64,000 bases of DNA, from positions 1,277,469 to 1,341,468 of the forward strand of contig LNDV01000034.1 in the NCBI GenBank assembly GCA_001464765.1, in the 5' to 3' direction. Under the pieces are notes generated by a model that worked only from the letters and a program-made list of their open reading frames with translations, did not search any database and was not told where the DNA came from. The DNA comes from Betaproteobacteria bacterium Ga0077526. Its GTDB lineage: Bacteria; Pseudomonadota; Gammaproteobacteria; Burkholderiales; Ga0077523. The translations under genes were made by a program, and so were the position numbers. This document shows, piece after piece, positions 52,418-60,726 of this stretch; within the stretch, counting starts at the first letter, position 1, and each line of letters starts with the position of its first letter.

Positions 52418-53104
52418 ATGCACACCGGTCGAACAATGATTTCGATGGCACGCGCCGCCTTGCCTGCCTTCCTGGTCTGTCTGACGATCCTTCTCCTCAC
52501 GGGGTGCGCCCCCTTGCCGGACGCCACCGCGCAATCCGGTTGCGAGGGTTGTCGCGGCACCCGGGTTTCCCGTCTTTCCTCCGCCGACAGGTTCGAAGAC
52601 AGTCGCCGTCAGCATCTGGCCGATTGTCTGGCCGGCGGCCGCTGCAAGCTCTCGGCGCTCACCCCGGCGGAACGGGCGCAGGTAAGCGAGACCCTGGCCC
52701 GCCTCAATCATGAAGCCTGTCTCCGCGGCGAAGGGGCGTGCCGATCCGAGCTGCTGTCGCCAGACCAGCAGGAGGAGGTTGCCCGCGTTGCACGATCACG
52801 AAACTTCGAGTTCTGCCGCAGCGGGCTGACCGCCTGCGATCCGCTTCGACTCACCGAGTCCGAACGGGCGCAGGTTCGCGCGGCGTATGACGAACGCAAT
52901 TTCCGCGGTTGCATGAACAGCGTTGGCACTCTGCTGCCCTGCGTGCGCGAGGATCTGTCGCCGGAGCAGCGCGAACAGGTCCGTGTGAGGGATCAGAACG
53001 TGAACTTCTGGCTGTGCCTGAACCAGGTCTTCGGATGCCGGGAGGATCTGCTGCCTGACGCCCAGCGCGCGGAAATCGCGCGCCGACGCGCAGCCGGTCT
53101 CTGA
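52418..53104 (+). CDS. Lipoprotein with five cysteine-pair repeats
   Basis: 228 aa, not recognised. Lipobox LLTGC with Cys30 as the lipid anchor; AGGAG lies 4 nt before the ATG. The mature part is built from five tandem units of 31-35 residues, each opening with a Cys pair: C70-C76, C101-C108, C133-C140, C165-C175 and C200-C207. Each pair is followed by a helix of the form L(S/T)P.(Q/E)R.Q(V/E) ending near N-F/H. A further pair, C42-C45, precedes the repeats. The even spacing suggests a stack of disulfide-pinned helical hairpins, a little like Sel1 or TPR proteins but shorter. Periplasmic; possibly a protein- or metal-binding scaffold. Confidence 0.78.
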   Translation: MHTGRTMISMARAALPAFLVCLTILLLTGCAPLPDATAQSGCEGCRGTRVSRLSSADRFEDSRRQHLADCLAGGRCKLSALTPAERAQVSETLARLNHEACLRGEGACRSELLSPDQQEEVARVARSRNFEFCRSGLTACDPLRLTESERAQVRAAYDERNFRGCMNSVGTLLPCVREDLSPEQREQVRVRDQNVNFWLCLNQVFGCREDLLPDAQRAEIARRRAAGL

Positions 53105-53218
53105 CACACGCCCCTCGACCTGCGCCTGATCGGCGCCACGGTTGCGACATCGACGAGTAGAATCCTGCCCAGACCGACAGGCATCCGATGTCACATCCAA
53201 GAGGAGGAGAGTTCCAGC

Positions 53219-55027
53219 ATGGCCAAGAAATCCGTCGCGCGCGACCCGTCGAAGCTCCGCTCACGTCAGTGGTTCGCCAACCCCGACAATCCCGACATGA
53301 CCGCGCTCTACATCGAGCGCTACATGAATTTCGGCCTGAAGCGTGAAGAGCTCCAGGCGGGCAAGCCGATCATCGGCATCGCCCAATCCGGATCGGACCT
53401 GTCGCCCTGCAACCGTCACCATCTCGAACTCGCGCATCGTGTGCGTGAAGGCATCCGCGAAGCCGGCGGCATTGCGTTCGAGTTTCCGGTCCACCCGATC
53501 CAGGAGACCGGCAAGCGGCCCACCGCCAGCCTCGACCGCAATCTTTGCTATCTGGGCCTGGTCGAGCTCCTCTACGGTTACTTCATCGACGGCGTCGTAC
53601 TGACGACCGGCTGTGACAAGACCACGCCTGCCCAGCTGATGGCTGCAGCCACCGTCGACATCCCGGCCATCGTGCTGTCCGGCGGGCCCATGCTGAACGG
53701 CTCGTTCCGCGGAGAGCGTACGGGCTCCGGCACGATCGTCTGGAAGGCGCGCAAGCTCCTGGCCGCCGGCGAGATCAATCACGAAGAGTTCATCGAGATC
53801 ATCGCGTCGTCCGCGCCATCCGCCGGACACTGCAACACCATGGGTACGGCGTCGACCATGAACTCCCTAGCGGAAGCGCTCGGGATGTCGCTGCCTGGCA
53901 GTGCCGCGATCCCCGCGCCGTATCGAGACCGGTACGAGAACGCCTACGACACCGGCAAGCGCATCGTCGACATGGTCTGGGAGGATCTGCGTCCCTCCAA
54001 GATCATGACCCGCGAGGCCTTCGAGAACGTGATCGTCGTCAATTCCGCCATCGGCGGTTCGACGAACGCCCCGATCCACTTGAATGCGATCGCGAAGCAC
54101 ATCGGCGTGAAGCTCGACAACGACGACTGGGAGAAGATCGGCTACGACGTCCCGCTCCTGGTAAACCTGCAACCTGCGGGCGAGTACCTTGCGGAGGACT
54201 ACTACCGCGCCGGCGGTGTCCCGGGTGTGGTGAACGAACTGCTCAAGGCCGGAAAGATCCGCAAGAACACCGTGACGGTGAACGGGAAGTCCCTGGCGGA
54301 CAACTGCAAGAACCGGCCGGTCGAAAACCCGCTCGTCATCTGGCCCTACAAGCAGCCCATGAAGGACAAGGCCGGCTTCCTCAACATGAAGGGCAATCTG
54401 TTCGACAGCGCCATCATGAAGACGAGCGTGATCTCCGAGCAGTTCCGCGAGCGTTACCTGTCGAACCCGAAGGATCTCAACGCCTTCGAAGGGCGCGCGA
54501 TCGTGTTCGAGGGTCCGGAGGACTACCACGCCCGCCTGGATGACCCGAAGCTCAAGATCGACGACACGTGCCTGCTCTTCGTCCGCGGAACCGGCCCCAA
54601 GGGCTACCCGGGCGCGGCAGAGGTGGTGAACATGCAGCCGCCCGCTAAGCTCATCAAGGCGGGCGTGAACGAGCTCCCGTGCATCGGAGACGGTCGCCAG
54701 TCCGGGACTTCCGGTTCCCCGTCCATCCTGAATGCTTCCCCGGAAGCTGCCAGCGACAGTGGACTGGCCATCCTCAAAACTGGTGACAAGGTCCGCATCG
54801 ATCTCAACAAGCGCACCGTCAACCTGCTGATCTCCAAGGACGAGTACAACAAGCGGATGGCGGCTCTCAAGAAGAAGGGCGGCTACAAGAGCCCGGAGAG
54901 CCAGACGCCGTGGCAGGAGATCCAGCGTGGCATGGTCGACGAACTGTCAAACGGGATGGTGCTGAAGCCCGCTGTGAAGTACCAGCGGATATCCACCACC
55001 AAAGGTATCCCCCGCGACAACCACTGA
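53219..55027 (+). CDS. IlvD/Edd-family dehydratase (sugar-acid type)
   Basis: 602 aa with RBS GAGGAGGAG before the ATG. Iron-sulfur and Mg-site motifs: SDLSPCNRHH, TTGCDKTTPAQLMAA, PSAGHCNTMGTASTMN and GRQSGTSGSPSILN. The length and the PFGLKREELQ-like opening (NFGLKREELQAG) are closer to pentonate dehydratases (arabonate/xylonate) than to branched-chain IlvD. It would dehydrate an aldonic acid to a 2-keto-3-deoxy acid in the cytosol. It is monocistronic here and ends at a textbook terminator. The exact substrate is not set by sequence. Confidence 0.88.
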   Translation: MAKKSVARDPSKLRSRQWFANPDNPDMTALYIERYMNFGLKREELQAGKPIIGIAQSGSDLSPCNRHHLELAHRVREGIREAGGIAFEFPVHPIQETGKRPTASLDRNLCYLGLVELLYGYFIDGVVLTTGCDKTTPAQLMAAATVDIPAIVLSGGPMLNGSFRGERTGSGTIVWKARKLLAAGEINHEEFIEIIASSAPSAGHCNTMGTASTMNSLAEALGMSLPGSAAIPAPYRDRYENAYDTGKRIVDMVWEDLRPSKIMTREAFENVIVVNSAIGGSTNAPIHLNAIAKHIGVKLDNDDWEKIGYDVPLLVNLQPAGEYLAEDYYRAGGVPGVVNELLKAGKIRKNTVTVNGKSLADNCKNRPVENPLVIWPYKQPMKDKAGFLNMKGNLFDSAIMKTSVISEQFRERYLSNPKDLNAFEGRAIVFEGPEDYHARLDDPKLKIDDTCLLFVRGTGPKGYPGAAEVVNMQPPAKLIKAGVNELPCIGDGRQSGTSGSPSILNASPEAASDSGLAILKTGDKVRIDLNKRTVNLLISKDEYNKRMAALKKKGGYKSPESQTPWQEIQRGMVDELSNGMVLKPAVKYQRISTTKGIPRDNH

Positions 55028-55047
55028 CCGGGTCCACCCCGTTCGAA

Positions 55048-55079
55048 GGGCGGCAGGCTTCGGCCTGCCGCCCTTTTTT
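55048..55079 (+). terminator. Rho-independent terminator
   Basis: Perfect 11-bp GC-rich stem (GGGCGGCAGGC / GCCTGCCGCCC) closed by a TTCG tetraloop and followed by six Ts. It lies 20 bp after the dehydratase stop. This is the clearest intrinsic terminator in the window. Confidence 0.95.
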
Positions 55080-55234
55080 CTGGTGGAGCGGCCATGGCGA
55101 TCCACGATTTCGGGACCGCTATCTCCTTCTCAATGCTTTCGCACCGGCCGAGTTCCATTACCATAGCCGCAAGCCAGAACGTGAGCGCTGTTCCGGCGAA
55201 GGAGACTCGAAAACCCATATCTGGAGCCTACAAA

Positions 55235-56212
55235 ATGAAACTGCGCGCACTTCTGGCGGCCCTTGCCCTGGTCGCCAGCCAGGCGGCTGACGCCGCCTAC
55301 GACAAGTTCTATGTGTTTGGAGACAGTCTTTCGGACACCGGCAATGCGGCGACCCTGAGTGGCGGCGCTTTCCCGGGGACCCCGAGCGGAACCGCTTCCA
55401 CAGGGCCGGTCGCGGCGGACTACATGGCGAACTACTTCGGTGTCTCGGGCTATGGGCCTTCGGCGGCAGGCGGTTCCAACTTCGCCGTCATCGGCGCCAC
55501 GACTGGCACGAAGAACTTCAACTACGAGATCAATGATCCTGCCGGCGTGAACGGCATCCCGGGCCTCGCGTCCTCGGGCATGACATCCCAGCTTGCCGCC
55601 TTCATCACCGCGGCGCCGACCTTCGACCCGAACTCGACGCTGTTCATGGTGTGGGGCGGGCCGAACGACCTGTTCCTGGGTCAGGCCCTGGGCGAAGACC
55701 CGGCGACCGTGACTGTGCCCACCGCGGTCAACAATCTCGCCACCATCGTCGGCGGTCTTGCCGCCGCGGGCGCCAAGACGGTGCTTGTTCCGCTGATGCC
55801 CGACCTGGGTGTCACACCCCTGGGCCTGGCGAGCGGCAATGCGCTCCTTTTTTCCCAGATCACGGCGGGGTTCAACAACGCACTTACCGGGGCGATGGCG
55901 CAGGTCGAGCAGTTGACGGGCGTCAACGTGATCATTGCCGACACTTCGGCTTACCTGGCCCAGGTGCTGGCGAACCCGGCGACCTTCGGCTTCACCAACA
56001 CCACCGATCAGTGCCTGGATTCGGCGCAAGCGCTGGCCACGGGCTGCAAAGGCTATCTGTTCTTCGACGAGGTTCACCCGACCACCGAGGCGCACCGCAT
56101 CCTGGCTGGCGGCTTCATCAGCCTCGTGCCGGAACCCGGCACGGCGTGGTTGCTCGTCCCGCTAGTGCTTGCAGCGGGCGCATCTCGCCGCCTGCGTATG
56201 GCTCGCCGGTAG
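55235..56212 (+). CDS. SGNH/GDSL hydrolase with PEP-CTERM sorting tail
   Basis: 325 aa from the ATG at 55235 (GGAG 9 nt upstream). Signal peptide about 1-20 (LLAALALVASQAADA). GDSL family blocks: FGDSLSDTGN with nucleophile Ser31, GGPNDLFLG, and DEVHPTTEAH holding the catalytic Asp and His. The last 28 residues are a PEP-CTERM signal: VPEPG, a hydrophobic helix (WLLVPLVLAAGA) and a basic end (SRRLRMARR). An exosortase should cut this and release or transfer the enzyme at the surface; no exosortase gene is in the window. Likely an extracellular esterase acting on acyl or acetyl groups. Confidence 0.92.
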   Translation: MKLRALLAALALVASQAADAAYDKFYVFGDSLSDTGNAATLSGGAFPGTPSGTASTGPVAADYMANYFGVSGYGPSAAGGSNFAVIGATTGTKNFNYEINDPAGVNGIPGLASSGMTSQLAAFITAAPTFDPNSTLFMVWGGPNDLFLGQALGEDPATVTVPTAVNNLATIVGGLAAAGAKTVLVPLMPDLGVTPLGLASGNALLFSQITAGFNNALTGAMAQVEQLTGVNVIIADTSAYLAQVLANPATFGFTNTTDQCLDSAQALATGCKGYLFFDEVHPTTEAHRILAGGFISLVPEPGTAWLLVPLVLAAGASRRLRMARR

Positions 56213-56234
56213 TCATTGGAAAGATAGTGAGTCA

Positions 56235-56272
56235 GGGCGCGCCGTCCGCTCCTTGCGGAGTCCGGTGCGCCC
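56235..56272 (+). terminator. Possible structured terminator after the PEP-CTERM gene
   Basis: GGGCGC (56235-56240) pairs with GCGCCC (56267-56272), and CTCC/GGAG around TTGC form an inner stem. It starts 23 bp after the stop. There is no T run, so it could be a factor-dependent end or just a structured leader for the next gene. Confidence 0.35.
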
Positions 56273-56356
56273 GTTCCGACAGGCGCCTTTCCGCTGCGCG
56301 CCGTCGTAGAATCCGAAGTCGAAGTTCCCACTGCACACAGACAACAAGACGAAGTG

Positions 56357-57184
56357 ATGCTGCCGATGAATGCCCGCACGTCGTTGGCGCTGGTCGTGAC
56401 CGTCATGGCGCTCGCTGGCTGCCAGTTTCCGAAGAAGCAGGGCAATGTCTCGTCGCCGCCACCGGAGCCTGTCGCCGCAGCGGTAACGCCTGAGCCTGCC
56501 AGGCCTGCGATCCCCGAAGGCCCGCCCCCCGGTACGCCCGCCGCGAAGGCGCAGGCCCTGCAGCTCTTCAAGCTTTCCGCCGAATCGCTGAATGAAGGTA
56601 ACGAGGACGCCGCCCGGCGTGACATCGCCGAGGGCCAGCGACTCGATCCTGACAGCAAGTACGGTCAGTGCCTGGCTCGTGGACTCTCCGCCGATCCCGA
56701 AAAGACGCTCGGCAGGACTTCCACGAAATACACGGTCCGTCCGAACGAAACCCTCGGGCGAATCGCCCAGCGTGCGCTCGGCGACAGTTGCGAGTTCTAC
56801 TTGCTCGCCCGCTATAGCGGTATCCGAGTACCGAAGCAACTCGCCGGCGGGCAGGTGATCCGCATTCCCGGGCGCACGCCGCTCGCACCGCCGGATTCCG
56901 TGAAGGCAGAGCCCTTGCCGCCGCCCCCCGCCGAAGCGGCTCCCGCGGCAGCCGCACCCGTCCCGGATCCTGCGCCGTCGAAACCGGCACTGTCCCCGCA
57001 GGCTCTGAAGGCCGAGATCGACCGTCATCACCGGGACGCTCAGACGGCCTTTCGCCGGCAGGATCTCGCCACTGCGATCCGTGAGTGGGATCACGTGCTT
57101 GCGCTGGACCCTGGCAACGATCTCGCCCGTGCGCGCCGGCAGGAAGCCATCGAACTGGACCGTCGAATCCGGCAGGTGAAGTGA
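56357..57184 (+). CDS. LysM-domain lipoprotein
   Basis: About 275 aa. GTG 56354, ATG 56357 and ATG 56366 are all possible starts; none has a good RBS. Lipobox LAGC follows a short hydrophobic core (LALVVTVMALAGC). A Pro/Ala-rich linker and a TPR-like helical stretch (about 60-100) lead to a LysM domain, YTVRPNETLGRIAQRALGD to GGQVIRIPG (about 125-172), then a Pro-rich linker and a C-terminal TPR-like repeat (AQTAFRRQDLATAIREWDHVLALDP). It is periplasmic and probably peptidoglycan- or glycan-binding. It converges on the small lipoprotein at 57210, whose TPR-like text is similar. Confidence 0.8.
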   Translation: MLPMNARTSLALVVTVMALAGCQFPKKQGNVSSPPPEPVAAAVTPEPARPAIPEGPPPGTPAAKAQALQLFKLSAESLNEGNEDAARRDIAEGQRLDPDSKYGQCLARGLSADPEKTLGRTSTKYTVRPNETLGRIAQRALGDSCEFYLLARYSGIRVPKQLAGGQVIRIPGRTPLAPPDSVKAEPLPPPPAEAAPAAAAPVPDPAPSKPALSPQALKAEIDRHHRDAQTAFRRQDLATAIREWDHVLALDPGNDLARARRQEAIELDRRIRQVK

Positions 57185-57209
57185 CCGCTGCCGGGTGGCG
57201 GCAAGGGTG

Positions 57210-57749
57210 TCAGGGCTTGGGCGCCGAATCCTGTGCTGTCGGCGCCGGGCCCGGCGCCTGACCGGGCGGGGTGTAGGGAACCCGCGGCGGTCGGTTGAGC
57301 CACGCCTTTCCCACCTTTTCGGCCTCCAGGGCCTTCAGCGCAGCCGCCGCCGTCTGATTCGAAGGTTCCGCGGCCAGTGCCCGCAGATACCCGAGTACCG
57401 CCTGATCCGGATTGCGCCTCGCCCGTGCCGCATCGGCCTCCCGGAGGTGTTCTGCCGCGGCTTCCCGCGCAGCGGTTCGCGCCGACTCGAGCCCGAGCTG
57501 GTAGTCCTTCGACTGCGGCCGCAGCAGCGTCAGCAGTTCCCACTGCACGACGGCATCCGCCCACCGTCGTCCGTCCCGGAAAGTCCGTGCGCGCGTCTGC
57601 AGAGTCTGCTCCAGCTCGGCGGCTGCCCGTGCGTGCGATGCGGACTCCGGCGCCCCCTGGACAGAGACGGGCGGCGAAGGCGGACGGGCCGCACAGCCGG
57701 CAAACAGCAGCCCGACCACCGCGATCCCCGACCGCGCCAATGCCTTCAT
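57210..57749 (-). CDS. Small TPR-like lipoprotein
   Basis: 179 aa. Lipobox FAGC (Cys19). The mature part is helical with tetratricopeptide-like spacing (RRWADAVVQWELLTLLRPQSKDY, NPDQAVLGYLRALAAEPSNQTA) and a Pro-rich tail. The ATG overlaps the stop of the polysaccharide deacetylase gene (ATGA), so the two are co-translated. Last gene of the FHA-kinase set. It resembles the C-terminal TPR part of the convergent LysM lipoprotein, hinting at related scaffolding roles at the envelope. Confidence 0.75.
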   Translation of the reverse strand: MKALARSGIAVVGLLFAGCAARPPSPPVSVQGAPESASHARAAAELEQTLQTRARTFRDGRRWADAVVQWELLTLLRPQSKDYQLGLESARTAAREAAAEHLREADAARARRNPDQAVLGYLRALAAEPSNQTAAAALKALEAEKVGKAWLNRPPRVPYTPPGQAPGPAPTAQDSAPKP

Positions 57750-58783
57750 CGGAGGTCGGCCTCCCGCGCAATCTGCAAAGTGGCTTCGAAGGCGGCCAGA
57801 TCGTACTCGCCGAACACCATGGTCCGGCGCATCAGGAAGGGGTGGGCAAAGAACGCGTTGCCGCCCGGGTTCACGGTCAGGCCGAGGGTGAAGTCGGCCC
57901 GCTTGAGGCTGTCCAGCACGGCCTGGTTCGCGTCACCGAGGGGATAGGCGAAATAGTCGGCGCGCACCTGGAGGTTGCGGCGGATCGCCTCCGAGGCGAC
58001 ACGAACCTCGCCATCGAGGCGGCGGCGGTAGTCGCGATCGGACTCACCCGCCAGACGCACGGACAGGTTGGCATGGGTCTTCGAATGGGACTGAAAATCC
58101 ATGAGGCCGGTCGCCGCCATCTCCCGGATCTGGGGCCAGCTGAGAGCCTCCTTGGCGCCGAGGAAATCGGTGTACAAAAAGAACGTCGCCGGGTAGCCGT
58201 ACTTCATCAGGAGAGGGAATGCGTGCTGGTAGACCGACACATGACCATCATCGAAAGTGATCACTACCGAGCGTGCCGGCAGCGCGCGTTTGCCTGCGAG
58301 AAAGTCGGGCACATCCGAGAGGCGGATGACCCGGTAGCCGTTGCGCTTCAGGTACTCCAGCTGGGCCTCGAATTTCTCCGGCGGCAGCACCATCCGGCTG
58401 TTGCGGGAGCCGATCCGGTGGTAGGCGAGGATCGGGATGGTCTGGTAACCGTTGGGCCTGACGCCACGGGGGTTCACCGGTTCGAGCGGCACGACGATGG
58501 CGTCGCCAGTCGGGATCGATGTGATGCCGTTGAACTCGGCGATCTCCCAGGAGCGCGTCGCCGATCCGAGGAAGCGCACGGCGATGCTCTCGAGCGTGTC
58601 TTCGGGCCTCGGTGCGTAGATGACGTAGCGTGGGTTCGCAGCGATCACGCCATCACGGGAGCTGGTTGCCGTGGTCCGTGTGTCTGTTCGGGCCCGATCA
58701 GGTCCCGGGGGATGTGCGGCACAACCGGTCAGCGCTGCGACGAGCGCGATCATGGCGACGAGAAGTCGGCGACCCGGAATCAC
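57746..58783 (-). CDS. Polysaccharide deacetylase lipoprotein with LysM-like domain
   Basis: 345 aa, GTG start overlapping the kinase stop (GTGA). Lipobox LTGC (Cys21). A LysM-like segment is at about residues 58-103 (PEDTLESIAVRFLG to GDAIVVPL). The NodB catalytic domain is at about 115-320: ILAYHRI, metal/base Asp pair in ITFDDGH, HSKTH, and the YPLGDAN block. It should deacetylate an envelope or matrix glycan (PgaB-like, or peptidoglycan) in the periplasm. Its coupling to a transmembrane Ser/Thr kinase suggests envelope-modifying activity under phospho-control. Confidence 0.88.
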   Translation of the reverse strand: MIPGRRLLVAMIALVAALTGCAAHPPGPDRARTDTRTTATSSRDGVIAANPRYVIYAPRPEDTLESIAVRFLGSATRSWEIAEFNGITSIPTGDAIVVPLEPVNPRGVRPNGYQTIPILAYHRIGSRNSRMVLPPEKFEAQLEYLKRNGYRVIRLSDVPDFLAGKRALPARSVVITFDDGHVSVYQHAFPLLMKYGYPATFFLYTDFLGAKEALSWPQIREMAATGLMDFQSHSKTHANLSVRLAGESDRDYRRRLDGEVRVASEAIRRNLQVRADYFAYPLGDANQAVLDSLKRADFTLGLTVNPGGNAFFAHPFLMRRTMVFGEYDLAAFEATLQIAREADLR

Positions 58784-60546
58784 GCCGCCCCCTTGCCGGT
58801 CTTCGGAGCACCTCCCGGGTTCGTCGGCGGGGACACGATGCCCCGCTCGAGTCGCTCCGCCATCGCGTCGAAGGAGCGGAACACCTCGCCGAACTCATCG
58901 TTTCGCTGCTCGCGGATCCGATAGCCGAAGCGGCCCTGGCCGACTTCCTCCAGGGAATCGCGGAGCAGCCTGAGCGGCTTGCCGTAGCGCTCGACCAGGA
59001 GGTACGTGGCGAGTGCCACGGTGGCGGCCGTGACAAGGAGCAGCAGAGCGAGCAGAAGGATGCTCTGGCGCGTGGCGGAAGCGAGTGGTTCTTCGGGGAG
59101 TGCAAGATGCACCATGCCGAGGGTCTTGCCCTGGAAGGTCACGGGTGCTTCGAAGGTGAAGACGGTCGGGTGTCCCGCGACCTCGACCCGTTGCACCGTC
59201 ACGCCCGCCGGACTTGCCCGCACGCGCTCGCCGGAAGCCCGAACTGCGGGCTTGCCGACGGCCGCGGCATCGCTGCTGACCTTGACCACACCGGCCCGGT
59301 CGGACAGCGAGATCGATTCGACATCCAGCGCGCGTGCGACTTCCTGCACAAATACATCGATGCCGACCCAGTCTTCCGAGAGGGTCGGGGCGGCATTCTC
59401 CGCTGCGATCAGTCTGGTGAGCGACGCGCCCTGTTCCACGGCCTGCTTGAGCATGGTCTCGTGCTGGCGGTAGGTGACCAGCGCGGACGTCGCGGCCATG
59501 GTCACTGCCACGAGCGCCGCCATGCCGAGCGCGAGCTTGACCTTTAGCGGTATCCCCTTGGGGACGCCCTTGCGGCTGGTCTCGGCTTCGAGTTCGCGCC
59601 AGACCTTCGCCAGGGCGTCGGCGAGTTCGCGACCGGTCGCGTAGCGGTTCTCGGGCGCCTTCTGGAGGCAGCATTCCACGATCCGCCGCAAGGACGCAGG
59701 AATGTCCTTGCGCCACTGCGTGATCGGCTTGGGCTCTTCCTTCGCGATGCGCATTACCAGCGTGATCATGTTGTCGGCTTCGAAGGGACGATGCCCGGTC
59801 AGCAGCTCATACAGCACGACCCCTGCGGAGAACAGGTCAGCCCGGCCATCGACCTTGGCTCCGAGCGCCTGCTCCGGCGCCATGTAATGCGGTGTACCTA
59901 TGATCGTGCCGGCACGCGTTTTCTCGGCCTCTGCCATCGAGGCCATGTGTGCGATGCCGAAGTCCGCGATCTTCACCGTGCGCCCGTCGCCGACCTGCAG
60001 GATGTTGCTCGGCTTCACGTCGCGGTGATAGATGCCCTTCGAGTGCGCGTAGTCCAGCGCATTCGCGAGCTGGATTCCGATCTGGAGCACCTGCATCACA
60101 GGCAGACCCTTGCCGCGTTCAAGAATGGAGTCGAGCGCGCCACCATTGAGGAGTTCCATCGCGATGTAGGGGCGGCCGTTGATCTCGCCCACATCGAACA
60201 CGGTGACGATGTTCGGGTGCGCGAGCATGCCGGCCGCACGCGCTTCGCGCAGGAAGCGGCTGCGGTACTCCGTTTCCACGCAAAGCTCTCCGCGCAGGAA
60301 CTTGAGCACGATCTGGCGCTGGATGTCGGGGTCGTTGGCCCGGTAGACCTCGGCCATCGCGCCTTCGCCGAGCTTCCCGATGACTTCGTAGCGTCCCACC
60401 CGGGGCACGGCGGTGCCGGCTGTCGACGCGGTACTGATCGGCTTCGGGTCGCCGGAGATGATGGTGGCGTCTGCTGGCGAGACGAGCGTCGCCTCCAGCG
60501 GGGCACTGCCTGCGCTGGGCTTCTGGTCCTGGGGATCTGCGGGCAT
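58780..60546 (-). CDS. Transmembrane Ser/Thr protein kinase with C-terminal HAMP
   Basis: 588 aa. A disordered Ser/Thr/Pro-rich leader, residues 1-50, then the kinase domain (about 53-315): glycine loop GKLGEGAMAEVY, Lys82, HRDVKPSN (Asp176), DFG (Asp195), APE (223-225). Membrane helix 337-358, periplasmic sensor about 360-492 (single-Cache-like), membrane helix 494-518, HAMP about 518-570, Pro-rich end. All kinase residues are kept, so it should be active. The order kinase - membrane - sensor - membrane - HAMP is unusual: PknB-type kinases end in an extracellular PASTA domain, and HAMP normally precedes an output domain. Confidence 0.9.
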   Translation of the reverse strand: MPADPQDQKPSAGSAPLEATLVSPADATIISGDPKPISTASTAGTAVPRVGRYEVIGKLGEGAMAEVYRANDPDIQRQIVLKFLRGELCVETEYRSRFLREARAAGMLAHPNIVTVFDVGEINGRPYIAMELLNGGALDSILERGKGLPVMQVLQIGIQLANALDYAHSKGIYHRDVKPSNILQVGDGRTVKIADFGIAHMASMAEAEKTRAGTIIGTPHYMAPEQALGAKVDGRADLFSAGVVLYELLTGHRPFEADNMITLVMRIAKEEPKPITQWRKDIPASLRRIVECCLQKAPENRYATGRELADALAKVWRELEAETSRKGVPKGIPLKVKLALGMAALVAVTMAATSALVTYRQHETMLKQAVEQGASLTRLIAAENAAPTLSEDWVGIDVFVQEVARALDVESISLSDRAGVVKVSSDAAAVGKPAVRASGERVRASPAGVTVQRVEVAGHPTVFTFEAPVTFQGKTLGMVHLALPEEPLASATRQSILLLALLLLVTAATVALATYLLVERYGKPLRLLRDSLEEVGQGRFGYRIREQRNDEFGEVFRSFDAMAERLERGIVSPPTNPGGAPKTGKGAA

Positions 60547-60726
60547 GGGCTCGAAGGTATGAGGTCGGAGTGGAGTCTGGAGGGCACGAACCAGAGGGCG
60601 AGAGATGCATTTCGCTTCTCACGATCTGCCGGGAACGCGATGCCGCGTTTTCGCTGAGCGCCTGACGTCCTCTTCCCCTTGCTTCGGTGTGCGGTCGGAT
60701 CGGTCGCGAACACCGGGCGGGAGAAG

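Noticed and set aside
55082..55098. TGGAGC-N5-TGGC as a sigma-54 promoter for the PEP-CTERM gene
   Set aside because: Both elements deviate at several positions; in such GC-rich DNA this level of match is expected by chance.
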